Origin: Thermohalobaculum sp965263335
GTDB taxonomy: Bacteria > Pseudomonadota > Alphaproteobacteria > Rhodobacterales > Rhodobacteraceae
DNA length: 64,000 nt
NCBI GenBank assembly: GCA_965263335.1
Contig: CBDHHE010000001.1
Span: 4,402,001 to 4,466,000, forward strand
Direction: 5' to 3'
The notes beneath the pieces are model-generated. The model searched no databases and had not been told where the DNA came from. It saw only the letters and a list, made by a program, of their open reading frames with translations. How positions within the stretch are numbered: the first letter of the stretch is position 1; each line of letters starts with the position of its first letter. Positions 34,126 through 42,137 of this stretch are shown here, piece by piece. The translations under genes and the position numbers were made by a program.

Positions 34126-35658
34126 TCACAACGGAATGTTTCCGTGCTTCTTCCAGGGGTTTTCCAGCGTCTTGCCGCGCAGCGCTGCGAACGCCCGTGA
34201 AATGCGCCTCCGCGTGTTACGCGGCATGATCACCTCGTCGATGAATCCCTTCTCGGCGGCGACGAACGGGTTGGCGAAGCGGTCCTCGTAGTCCTTCGTG
34301 CGTTGGGCGATCTTCTCGGGATCGCCGAGTTCCGAGCGGTAGAGGATCTCGGTCGCCCCCTTCGCGCCCATCACCGCGATTTCCGCTGTCGGCCAAGCAT
34401 AGTTGATGTCGCCGCGCAAGTGCTTCGAGGACATGACGTCATAGGCTCCGCCATAGGCCTTGCGGGTGATCACGGTGACCTTGGGCACCGTCGCCTCGCC
34501 GTAAGCATAGAGCAGCTTGGCGCCATGCTTGATGACGCCGCTGTATTCCTGTCCCGTTCCAGGCAGGAAACCGGGCACGTCGACAAACGTAAGGATCGGG
34601 ATCGAGAAGCAGTCGCAGAAGCGGACGAACCGCGCCGCCTTGCGTGATGTGTCGATGTCGAGGCATCCCGCAAGCACCATCGGCTGGTTGGCCACGACGC
34701 CAACCGGGCGGCCCTCGAGGCGGATGAACCCGGTCAGGATGTTCTTCGCGAAGTCGGCCTGGATCTCATAGAAGTCGCCTTCATCGGCAACTTTCACGAT
34801 CAGCTCGTGCATGTCGTAGGGTTGGTTCGGGTTCTCGGGCACCAGCGTATCGAGGCTTGTCTCGACGCGGTCGGCATCGTCGAAGAACGGGCGGACCGGC
34901 AGTCCGGCCCGGTTCGAGAGCGGCAGGAAGTCGATCAGCCGCCTGATCTCGGCCAGCGCTTCGACGTCGTTCTCGAACGCGCCATCCGCGACCGAGGACT
35001 TCGAGGTGTGGGTTTTTGCGCCACCCAGCTCCTCCGCCGTGACGATCTCATTGGTCACGGTTTTCACAACATCCGGGCCGGTGACGAACATGTAGCTCGA
35101 GTCGCGCACCATGAAGATGAAGTCGGTCATCGCCGGTGAATAGACCGCGCCCCCGGCACATGGTCCCATGATCACCGAAATCTGCGGGATCACGCCAGAT
35201 GCGAGGATGTTGCGCTGGAAAACATCCGCGTAGCCTGCGAGTGACGCCACGCCTTCTTGGATGCGCGCACCGCCCGAGTCATTGAGCCCGATCACTGGCG
35301 CACCGACCTTCATGGCCATGTCCATGATCTTGCAGATCTTTTGAGCATGGGTTTCAGACAGAGAGCCGCCGAAGACCGTGAAGTCCTGGCTGAAAACATA
35401 CACTTGGCGCCCGTTCACGGTCCCCCAGCCGGTGATCACGCCATCGCCCGGCATGCGGCTCTCGGCCATGCCGAAGTCCGTGCAGCGATGGGCCACGAAC
35501 ATGTCGAACTCTTCGAACGAGTCTTCGTCGAGCAACAGCTCGATCCGCTCCCGCGCCGTCAGCTTGCCCTTCGCGTGCTGGGCGTCGATACGACGCTGAC
35601 CGCCCCCGATGCGCGCTTCAGCACGACGAGACTCGAGCTCGTCGAGAATTTGCTTCAT
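34126..35658 (-). CDS. pccB: Propionyl-CoA carboxylase, beta (carboxyltransferase) subunit
   Basis: Transfers CO2 from biotin to propionyl-CoA. The protein of 510 residues starts MKQILDELESRRAEARIGGG and has the two crotonase-like halves of acyl-CoA carboxyltransferases: the N-terminal GLNDSGGARIQEGV and GPCAGGAVYSPAMTD, and the C-terminal FVDVPGFLPGTGQEYSG and KAYGGAYDVMSSKH oxyanion-hole elements. GGGAGG precedes ATG at 35658, and the longer frame upstream holds the pccR control region. It is divergent from pccR, with 152 bases between starts, and is probably the direct target of that regulator. Confidence 0.95.
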   Translation of the reverse strand: MKQILDELESRRAEARIGGGQRRIDAQHAKGKLTARERIELLLDEDSFEEFDMFVAHRCTDFGMAESRMPGDGVITGWGTVNGRQVYVFSQDFTVFGGSLSETHAQKICKIMDMAMKVGAPVIGLNDSGGARIQEGVASLAGYADVFQRNILASGVIPQISVIMGPCAGGAVYSPAMTDFIFMVRDSSYMFVTGPDVVKTVTNEIVTAEELGGAKTHTSKSSVADGAFENDVEALAEIRRLIDFLPLSNRAGLPVRPFFDDADRVETSLDTLVPENPNQPYDMHELIVKVADEGDFYEIQADFAKNILTGFIRLEGRPVGVVANQPMVLAGCLDIDTSRKAARFVRFCDCFSIPILTFVDVPGFLPGTGQEYSGVIKHGAKLLYAYGEATVPKVTVITRKAYGGAYDVMSSKHLRGDINYAWPTAEIAVMGAKGATEILYRSELGDPEKIAQRTKDYEDRFANPFVAAEKGFIDEVIMPRNTRRRISRAFAALRGKTLENPWKKHGNIPL

Positions 35659-35743
35659 TTGGACCTCCCGGCGCGGTGGGGCAACTACCCTTTCCTTCTC
35701 CTTTAACGGTGGCGGGGAGGTGAGGAAACACTTCTTGTGTGGA

Positions 35744-35805
35744 GTTGCGAAGCTGATATATCGTGAGTTTTGCAAAATGTGAAATTGCGAAGTATGGTTT
35801 GCAGA
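35744..35805. promoter_or_regulatory. Putative PccR operator: four TTTGCAAA-like sites
   Basis: In the pccB/pccR intergenic region there are four 8-base sites: GTTGCGAA at 35744-35751, TTTGCAAA at 35769-35776, ATTGCGAA at 35784-35791 and TTTGCAGA at 35798-35805. Start-to-start spacings are 25, 15 and 14 bases. PccR of Rhodobacter sphaeroides is known to control pccB, and as I recall, through TTTGCAAA-type half-sites. The last site ends 5 bases before the pccR start, which suggests autoregulation as well as control of pccB on the other strand. Confidence 0.7.
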
Positions 35806-35810
35806 CCCCG

Positions 35811-37205
35811 ATGGCGGTGCGGAAACTCTATGCTGGCACGCAACTGCGCGAAGTCCGGCGCAATGCCGGACTGACGCAGGCGGTATTTGCCGAGCGGCTT
35901 GGCATATCTCTGAGCTACCTCAATCAGATGGAGAACAACCACCGCCCAATCTCGGCCGCGGTGGTGCTGGCGCTGGCTGACCGATTTGGCTTCGATGTGA
36001 CTTCGCTGTCCGTCGGCGAGACGGAGCGGTTGATCGCGGAGATGCGCGAAGCGCTTGCCGACCGGGTCTTCAACATCCCGCCGGAGCTTGCCGATCTGCA
36101 GCTGGTCGCCGGCAATGCCCCGGGGCTCGCGCGGGCGTTTCTGGCGCTTTATCACGCCTATCGGCAAGGGCAGGAGCGGCTTGCAAGTCTCGACGAAGCG
36201 TTGGAACGGCGATCGGCGACCCCATGGCCTTGGGAAGAGGTTCGCGACTTTTTCCACTATTGTGACAACTACATCGATGCGGTGGACAGGGCAGCCGAAC
36301 GCTTTGCCGACGCGGCAGGATTTCAAGGGCGCGATAAGCTCGAGCGCGGTGCGCGGTGGCTCGAGGAGACCCACGGCGTGAAGACTTTCCGCGAGGCTGG
36401 CGCGGTGAGACACTTTGATGCCACAACGCGCCGTCTCACGCTTTCAGAGGCCGCGCCGCCCGAGACGCAAGCCTTTCAACTGGCGCATCAGGTGGCGCTA
36501 TTGGCGCATGACGGGCTCATCGAGGCGACGCTCGATCTGGCGCGCTTTCAGACCGCGGAGGCGCGGACCATCGCCAAGATCGGCATCGCAAACTACTTTG
36601 CGGGTGCTGCCCTCCTGCCATATCGGACCTTTCTCGCGGCAGCAGAGGCGTGTCGTCACGACATCGATGCCCTTGCCCTGGCATTTGGTGCCTCGGCCGA
36701 ACAGGTCTGCCACCGGCTTTCGACCCTTCAGCGCCCGGAGGCACGCGGCATTCCCTTTTTCTTTGCACGCGTCGACCAATCGGGAACCATCACCAAGCGC
36801 CATTCGGCGGCGAAGCTGCAGTTTGCACGGTTCGGCGGCGCGTGCCCCCTATGGAATGTCTATCAGGCGTTCGAGACGCCGGGGCGCATCCTGCGCCAAC
36901 TCGCGGAGACGCCTGACGGTGTGCGCTACCTTTGCCTCGCCCGCGACGTGACCAAACCTGGCGGGCACTATCGGGCACCGACGCGGCGATACGCGATCGC
37001 GCTTGGCTGCGAGATACGCTTCGCGGGCAGGCTGATCTACGCCGACGGACTGGACCTTGGTCGCTCCGAGGCTTTCGAGCCCGTCGGTGTGAGCTGCAGA
37101 ATCTGCGAACGACAGGACTGCCACCAACGCTCGGTGCCCCCCCTCGAGAAAGCGTTGGAGATCGACCCCAACCGTCGGGACGTGCTTCCCTACAGGCTTG
37201 CGTGA
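35811..37205 (+). CDS. pccR: Short-chain acyl-CoA responsive transcriptional regulator
   Basis: A regulator of 464 residues in the ScfR family (RamB/PccR). The N-terminal XRE helix-turn-helix (about 5-60) reads LTQAVFAERLGISLSYLNQM; the middle has an IrrE-like domain, and the end has CRICERQDCHQRSVPP, the Cys-rich finish of DUF2083-type proteins. The known family member in Rhodobacter sphaeroides senses propionyl-CoA or a related thioester and activates the carboxylase gene. The start at 35811 (MAVRKLYAG) is the family start; a GTG start at 35763 in the same frame would translate the operator sites. It diverges from pccB and converges on a GST gene with 6 bases between stops. Confidence 0.9.
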   Translation: MAVRKLYAGTQLREVRRNAGLTQAVFAERLGISLSYLNQMENNHRPISAAVVLALADRFGFDVTSLSVGETERLIAEMREALADRVFNIPPELADLQLVAGNAPGLARAFLALYHAYRQGQERLASLDEALERRSATPWPWEEVRDFFHYCDNYIDAVDRAAERFADAAGFQGRDKLERGARWLEETHGVKTFREAGAVRHFDATTRRLTLSEAAPPETQAFQLAHQVALLAHDGLIEATLDLARFQTAEARTIAKIGIANYFAGAALLPYRTFLAAAEACRHDIDALALAFGASAEQVCHRLSTLQRPEARGIPFFFARVDQSGTITKRHSAAKLQFARFGGACPLWNVYQAFETPGRILRQLAETPDGVRYLCLARDVTKPGGHYRAPTRRYAIALGCEIRFAGRLIYADGLDLGRSEAFEPVGVSCRICERQDCHQRSVPPLEKALEIDPNRRDVLPYRLA

Positions 37206-37211
37206 GCGGCC

Positions 37212-37844
37212 TCAGGCATCGCTCGACGCTTCCTGCATCGCTGCATCGTCGAGTGCCTTTGCGCGCTCATGCGCCTCCCGGGCGGTCACGCGCTCAGCAT
37301 AAGACTTGAAGGCAGGCAGTGGGTCGATTGTGCCGAAGTTCAGTCCCCAACTCACCTGTGCACCGATGTAGACATCTGCGGCGGTGAATTCTGGACCGGC
37401 AATGTACGCCTCGTTCGACAATGCAGCCGCAAGCGTATCCTGTGCGCGCTGGAACGTCCCGTACCCCGCCATTCCCTGGCGCTCGGGGGGCACCTCGACG
37501 CCGAGCGCCCTGTTCACCACAGCCGCCTCCATCGGGCCGGCGGCAAAAAAGAACCAGCGATAGTAGCTGCTCCGCTGGTCGGGTGGCGGTGCCAGACCGG
37601 CGTCTGGAAACGCATCCGCGAGATAAGCGCAGATCGCGGCGCATTCGGTCACGACGTGCGATCCGTGGACAAGCGACGGGACCTTGCCCATCGGGTTGAT
37701 CGCCCGGTACTCCGGCGCGGTCAGGCTTCCGTCGTCGTAGCTCAGATAGGACACCTGATAAGGCACACCAACCTCCTCGAGCATCCATCGCGCGATCCGG
37801 CCACGTGACATGGGGTTGGTGTACAGGGTCAGCTCATCGGACAT
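37212..37844 (-). CDS. Glutathione S-transferase-like protein
   Basis: A protein of 210 residues with the two-domain GST fold. The N-terminal thioredoxin-like half begins ELTLYTNPMSRGRIARWMLE, with a Ser after the first strand as a candidate for glutathione activation. The PSLVHGSHVVTECAAI segment carries the Pro and Glu-Ser-like glutathione site. The rest is helical. The start at 37844 gives the canonical N-terminus; the frame upstream of it lies over the betA 3' end. It follows betA on the same strand with 68 bases between, so the two may be co-transcribed. The substrate is unknown. Confidence 0.85.
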   Translation of the reverse strand: MSDELTLYTNPMSRGRIARWMLEEVGVPYQVSYLSYDDGSLTAPEYRAINPMGKVPSLVHGSHVVTECAAICAYLADAFPDAGLAPPPDQRSSYYRWFFFAAGPMEAAVVNRALGVEVPPERQGMAGYGTFQRAQDTLAAALSNEAYIAGPEFTAADVYIGAQVSWGLNFGTIDPLPAFKSYAERVTAREAHERAKALDDAAMQEASSDA

Positions 37845-37912
37845 CTCGGCACCTCGGTGGTTGGGGCATCTGAACAGCAAACGCCGAGCGGACGGCTTGG
37901 TTACCCGGGATG

Positions 37913-39571
37913 TCAGCGATCGCTCGCTTTCCATCGTGGATTGATCCAGGGCTGCCGATTCGACCGGGGCAGAGGGGCACGTGCAAGAATGTGGTCGGAG
38001 GCTTTCTCGCCCACCATAATGCTGGGCCCGTTCAGATTGCCGTTCGGAATGCGCGGGAAGATCGAGCTGTCGGCGACACGGAGGCCTTCGACGCCGATCA
38101 CCCGGCACTCGGGATCCACGACCGCCATGGGATCGTCTGGTGCGCCCATCCTGCATGTGCCGGAAGGATGATACGCGCTCTCCACATGATCACGAATGAA
38201 GTCGTCGAGAGCGTCATCCGACTGCAGCGCGTCTCCAGGCTGGATTTCCTTGCCGCGAAACGGATCGAAGGCGGGTTGGGCGAAAATCTCGCGTGTGAGG
38301 CGGATGCAGTGGCGGAAGTCGGCCCAGTCTTTCTCATGGCTCATGTAGTTGAACAGGATCCGTGGTGCATCATTGGGATCGGAGGACCGAAGGGTAACGT
38401 GCCCGCGCGACGGTGAGCGCATCGGGCCCACATGGGCCTGAAAGCCGTGCCCCTCGGCGGCGGCTTGTCCGTCGTAACGCACAGCGAAAGGCAGGAAGTG
38501 GTACTGAATGTCCGGGTACTCGACGCCGGGTGCAGAGCGCAGGAAAGCCGCGCTCTCGAACTGATTGGACGCGCCCAGGCCGGTTTTCGTGAAGAGCCAC
38601 TGCGCACCGATGAGCGCCTTCGAGAACATGTTCCAGTGCTTGTAGAGCGAGATCGGCTGGATGCAGGCCTGCTGGATGTAAAGCTCGAGGTGGTCTTGCA
38701 GGTTCTGGCCGACCCCGGCGCGATCCGCGATCACCTCGATCCCGAGCTCGCTCAGGTGGGTTGCCGGGCCGATGCCGGACAACATCAGGAGTTTCGGCGA
38801 ATTGATCGATGACGCGGCGATGATCACTTCGCGCTCTGCCCGCACGGTTCGCGCAGTGCCGCCCTTCTCGAATTCGACGCCGACAGCGCGGCCATTCTCC
38901 ACGATCACACGTCGGGCTAGGCCACGTTCGAGAGTGCAGTTCGCCCGAGCGAGCGCGGGTTTCAGATAGGCGTTCGCGGCGGACCAGCGCTGTCCGCGCC
39001 AGACGGTCTGTTCCATCGGGCCGAAGCCTTCCTGCTTCTCGCCATTGTAGTCCGGTGTCAGCTCGAAGCCTGCCTGCCGGCCCGCCTCGACAAAGGCGTG
39101 GTAGAGCGGGTTCTGCCTCGGCCCGCGGGTGACGTGCAGCGGGCCGTTCTTGCCGCGCCAGTCACGATCCCCGCCGTGCCCGCCATCGTGCCATTGCTCC
39201 ATGCGGTCGAAGTAGGGCGCCACGTCGGCATAAGCCCAACCGGCGGCCCCACTCTCGGCCCAGTGATCATAGTCGCGGGCATGGCCCCGGACATAGACCA
39301 TCCCATTGATCGAAGACGACCCGCCGATGACTTTGCCCCGCGGACAGGCCAGCCGGCGCCCGCCCAAATGCGGTTCGGGCTCGGTCCGATACCCCCAGTC
39401 GTACCGCTGCATGTTCATCGGGTAGCTGAGCGCCGCCGGCATCTGGATCAGCGGGCCGCGGTCCGAGCCACCATGCTCGAGCACGATGACCGACGCACCC
39501 GCCTCGGAGAGCCTTGCCGCCATCGCGCATCCGGCAGAGCCCGCGCCCACGATGACGAAGTCCGCCCGCAT
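37913..39571 (-). CDS. Choline dehydrogenase-like GMC oxidoreductase
   Basis: An FAD-containing oxidoreductase of 552 residues. The dinucleotide-binding motif is at the N-terminus (IVGAGSAGCAMAARLSE), the GMC signature is PRGKVIGGSSSING, and the catalytic residues are His in YHPSGTCRMG and Asn in IPNGNLNGPS. The length and these segments are closest to choline dehydrogenase (BetA), which makes betaine aldehyde. However, betB, betI and choline transport genes are not in the window, so another alcohol is possible. Its ATG overlaps the upstream stop by one base (TGATG), pairing it with the small membrane protein at 39571-39894. Confidence 0.85.
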   Translation of the reverse strand: MRADFVIVGAGSAGCAMAARLSEAGASVIVLEHGGSDRGPLIQMPAALSYPMNMQRYDWGYRTEPEPHLGGRRLACPRGKVIGGSSSINGMVYVRGHARDYDHWAESGAAGWAYADVAPYFDRMEQWHDGGHGGDRDWRGKNGPLHVTRGPRQNPLYHAFVEAGRQAGFELTPDYNGEKQEGFGPMEQTVWRGQRWSAANAYLKPALARANCTLERGLARRVIVENGRAVGVEFEKGGTARTVRAEREVIIAASSINSPKLLMLSGIGPATHLSELGIEVIADRAGVGQNLQDHLELYIQQACIQPISLYKHWNMFSKALIGAQWLFTKTGLGASNQFESAAFLRSAPGVEYPDIQYHFLPFAVRYDGQAAAEGHGFQAHVGPMRSPSRGHVTLRSSDPNDAPRILFNYMSHEKDWADFRHCIRLTREIFAQPAFDPFRGKEIQPGDALQSDDALDDFIRDHVESAYHPSGTCRMGAPDDPMAVVDPECRVIGVEGLRVADSSIFPRIPNGNLNGPSIMVGEKASDHILARAPLPRSNRQPWINPRWKASDR

Positions 39572-39894
39572 CAGAGCCAGCCCATGCGCCAGGCCACTGC
39601 GACTTCGATAAGAAGCACCGCAGTGCCAAGCAGGAGGGCCTTTGCGGCCGGTGAAGGTTCAGCGATTCCGGCGAGAAAGGCGTAGGTCACGACATCGTAC
39701 TTCCGGCCGATCTCCTTGAGCGAGAGCTTGCCAGCCTTCGCCCGCTTAAGGTCTCCGGCCGAAATCTCGTAGCGAGAAAGGCGGGCGCTCCCTTCACCGG
39801 CATCGGCGAGAATGACGAAATGGCGGTCTCCGATTGGTTCGATCGACCAGCCGAAGAAGTGGTGAACCTCTTCGGGTGTTTGCCGCGCTGTCAA
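39571..39894 (-). CDS. Small membrane protein of unknown function
   Basis: A protein of 107 residues that begins with TTG in a TTGA overlap with the preceding GST stop. The first 70 residues are soluble and have a mixed pattern with FVILADAGEGSARLSRYEIS; the last 30 form one or two membrane helices (AKALLLGTAVLLIEVAVAW). No family is recognised. It is sandwiched by overlaps between a GST and the choline-dehydrogenase-like gene, so it is translated with both. The TTG start is inferred from the overlap and lack of another suitable start codon. Confidence 0.55.
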   Translation of the reverse strand: MTARQTPEEVHHFFGWSIEPIGDRHFVILADAGEGSARLSRYEISAGDLKRAKAGKLSLKEIGRKYDVVTYAFLAGIAEPSPAAKALLLGTAVLLIEVAVAWRMGWL

Positions 39895-40529
39895 ACCGCC
39901 CTCAGGGAATCATAGCTTACCATCACATGCTCGGCATAGGCTGGACGGTCACAGAGGCGCGCATAGTAGGCATCGACGCGCGGTGTCGATGCCTTGTCAA
40001 AGTCGAGCGTCATGTAGCGATAAAGCACATGCCCCGCCATGACGTCCGCAAAGCTGAGGTGCTCGCCGCCGAGATAGGGGGCGTCGCCGAGCCGCGCCTC
40101 GAGCATCGGCATCAGTGTGCGCAATTTGGCGGCACCGTCCGCGATGGCATCCATGTTGCGGTCCGCTGCGCGGGTCCGCACAAGCTGCCAGAAAACCTGA
40201 TAGATCAGCGGTGGACAGACGGTTGTCTTCGTCCACTCGGCCCAGATGTCGAGCACGGCCCGCTTGCGCGGATCTGACGGCCAGAAGTCTTCGTTGCCAT
40301 ACGTGGCACCGAGATAGCGAAGGATCGCGGGGCTCTCCCAAACCACGGTTTCGCCGTCCTTCAGGGTGGGAACAAGTCCGCTGGGGTTCATCACCCGATA
40401 CGCTGGGTCGTCATTGCCGCCAAAGCTGCCGCCCCAGTCGATCCGCTCGTGTTCGAGGCCGAGTTCGGCGATCGCCCACATCACCACCTGCACGTTCGAC
40501 GAGGTCGCGCGCCCCCAGACCGTCAGCAT
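39891..40529 (-). CDS. Glutathione S-transferase-like protein
   Basis: A protein of 212 residues with the GST fold: N-terminus MLTVWGRATSSNVQVVMWAI, with Ser in the usual active site region, then MNPSGLVPTLKDGETVVWES with the Pro-Glu-Ser glutathione site, and a helical C-terminal half. This N-terminus is typical of bacterial GSTs close to the beta or theta groups. The start is fixed by the family N-terminus; a longer frame runs over the coxG promoter region. It heads the leftward four-gene run GST, small membrane protein, GMC oxidoreductase, GST. It diverges from coxG, with 151 bases between starts. Confidence 0.87.
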   Translation of the reverse strand: MLTVWGRATSSNVQVVMWAIAELGLEHERIDWGGSFGGNDDPAYRVMNPSGLVPTLKDGETVVWESPAILRYLGATYGNEDFWPSDPRKRAVLDIWAEWTKTTVCPPLIYQVFWQLVRTRAADRNMDAIADGAAKLRTLMPMLEARLGDAPYLGGEHLSFADVMAGHVLYRYMTLDFDKASTPRVDAYYARLCDRPAYAEHVMVSYDSLRAV

Positions 40530-40680
40530 GCCCGTTCTCCCATGCGCTGATGCTTGGAGCCGCAACCTCGCCGCGCCGTGCGTCGCCGTCAAGGCCCAGC
40601 AAATCATGCACTCGCGTGTTGCCGTGCGCGAGAGAATCCCGCTACAACCGAACGAGTACGGGCCGGCAGGGGGTATCTTG

Positions 40681-41334
40681 ATGGAAATGCAGGGCGAACG
40701 GACGATCGCGGCGCCGCGAGATGCCGTCTGGAACGCGCTGAACGATGCCGAGGTGCTGAAGGCGTGCATCCCCGGATGCCAGACAATGGAGAAGACCTCC
40801 GACACCGGCTTCGAAGCGACTGTCAAACAGAAGGTCGGCCCGGTCAGCGCCACGTTCAAGGGCGCGGTGGAGCTCAGCGATATCGTCGAGGGTGAGAGCT
40901 ACACGATCTCGGGCGAAGGCAAGGGCGGCGCTGCCGGTTTTGCAAAGGGCGGTGCCAAGGTCCGGCTCGCTGATGCAGAAGGCGGGACGCTCCTGAGCTA
41001 TGAGGCGGATGCCAAGGTTGGCGGCAAGATCGCGCAGCTTGGCGCGCGGCTGATCGACGGGTTCGCAAAGAAGATGGCCGATCAGTTCTTCGATCGCTTC
41101 AAGGAGCAAGTCGAGGGGCCGCCTGCACCGGACGATGCGGAGAGCGATGACATCACGGTCGACGAGATCGTCGAGACCGTCGAAGAAAAATCCAAGGAAG
41201 TTGCGGCGAATCTGAGCGAAGCGATCGACAGCGCGCACGACGCGATCAGCGATGCCGTCGACGAGGCGCGTGAGACCATCGCCACGGCCGAACCCACGAA
41301 GAAGAGCTGGTGGAAGAAACTGCTGGGCAGCTGA
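40681..41334 (+). CDS. coxG: CoxG-like membrane-recruitment protein with amphipathic tail
   Basis: A protein of 217 residues. The first 145 form an SRPBCC (START-like) domain of the CO dehydrogenase subunit G family: MEMQGERTIAAPRDAVWNAL, IPGCQTMEK and GFAKGGAKVRLA. In Oligotropha CoxG recruits CO dehydrogenase to the membrane, and mycobacterial CoxG was shown to bind menaquinone. The C-terminal 70 residues here are acidic, probably coiled coil, and end in KKSWWKKLLGS, an amphipathic basic/aromatic end well suited to bind phospholipid. It precedes coxS by 50 bases. The start at 40681 follows GGGGGT; ATG at 40687 is also possible. Confidence 0.85.
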   Translation: MEMQGERTIAAPRDAVWNALNDAEVLKACIPGCQTMEKTSDTGFEATVKQKVGPVSATFKGAVELSDIVEGESYTISGEGKGGAAGFAKGGAKVRLADAEGGTLLSYEADAKVGGKIAQLGARLIDGFAKKMADQFFDRFKEQVEGPPAPDDAESDDITVDEIVETVEEKSKEVAANLSEAIDSAHDAISDAVDEARETIATAEPTKKSWWKKLLGS

Positions 41335-41384
41335 CGCCAACGCCACACCGGACTTACCGACAGACGATCCAAGGGAGAAGATCC

Positions 41385-41849
41385 ATGCCATCCATTTCTA
41401 TGACCGTAAACGGCAAGGCGGTTTCGGGCGAGGTCGAGGGCCGCACCCTGCTCGTGCAGTACCTGCGCGAGGGTCTCGGCCTGACAGGCACCCATGTCGG
41501 TTGCGACACCTCGCAGTGCGGCGCCTGCGTTGTGCATGTGAACGGCGAAAGCGTGAAGGCATGCACCGTCTTCGCCTCGGCATGCGAGGGCGCCGATGTC
41601 ACGACGATCGAGGGCATGGCGAACCCTGATGGCTCGCTGGGCACGTTGCAGCAGGCGTTTCAAGAGAACCATGGTCTGCAGTGCGGCTTCTGCACGCCGG
41701 GCATGATCATGTCGGCGGCGGATCTCCTGCAAAAGAACTCGAACCCGAGCGAGACCGAGATCCGCGAGTGGCTCGAGGGCAACCTTTGCCGTTGCACCGG
41801 CTACCACAACATCGTCAAGTCGATCCAGGCCGCCGCTGCGGCAGGTTGA
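41385..41849 (+). CDS. coxS: Small 2Fe-2S subunit of CO dehydrogenase-family enzyme
   Basis: A protein of 154 residues with two [2Fe-2S] clusters. The ferredoxin-like N-terminal domain has Cys in GCDTSQCGAC and later VKAC; the helical C-terminal domain has CGFCTPG and LCRCTGY, eight cysteines in the right places. It passes electrons from the molybdenum site in CoxL to FAD in CoxM. The start at 41385 follows AAGGGAG at 41371-41377. Family members serve CO dehydrogenase, nicotinate, purine and aldehyde hydroxylases; the coxG-S-L-M set points to the CO dehydrogenase branch. Confidence 0.93.
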   Translation: MPSISMTVNGKAVSGEVEGRTLLVQYLREGLGLTGTHVGCDTSQCGACVVHVNGESVKACTVFASACEGADVTTIEGMANPDGSLGTLQQAFQENHGLQCGFCTPGMIMSAADLLQKNSNPSETEIREWLEGNLCRCTGYHNIVKSIQAAAAAG

Positions 41850-42137
41850 GACAACCCCATGTTGGTCTGTGCATCCCTGGTTGCGTTCAACGGATTTTCA
41901 GACACGGCTCGTTCGGCGTGTTCGACGGCTCATGATCTGCCATGTGCGATCGCGTTCAGGTCGCACTGCGAGGGCGCTCACGCCCATCGTGTGCCCGAGC
42001 CGGACGATGCTCTGCACTTGCAGGCAAAGCCACCAACGACGACGCAACGCACATGCACGGACCCGATGCTGGGTTCGGCGACAACTGACAGACACCAGTC
42101 GGCCTATCACGGACCGGCAGAATAAGCGGGAGGAAAC

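Noticed and set aside
41850..42137. Possible small gene between coxS and coxL
   Set aside because: The only frames of note are under 90 codons, with poor composition and no ribosome binding site. I treat the gap as non-coding.
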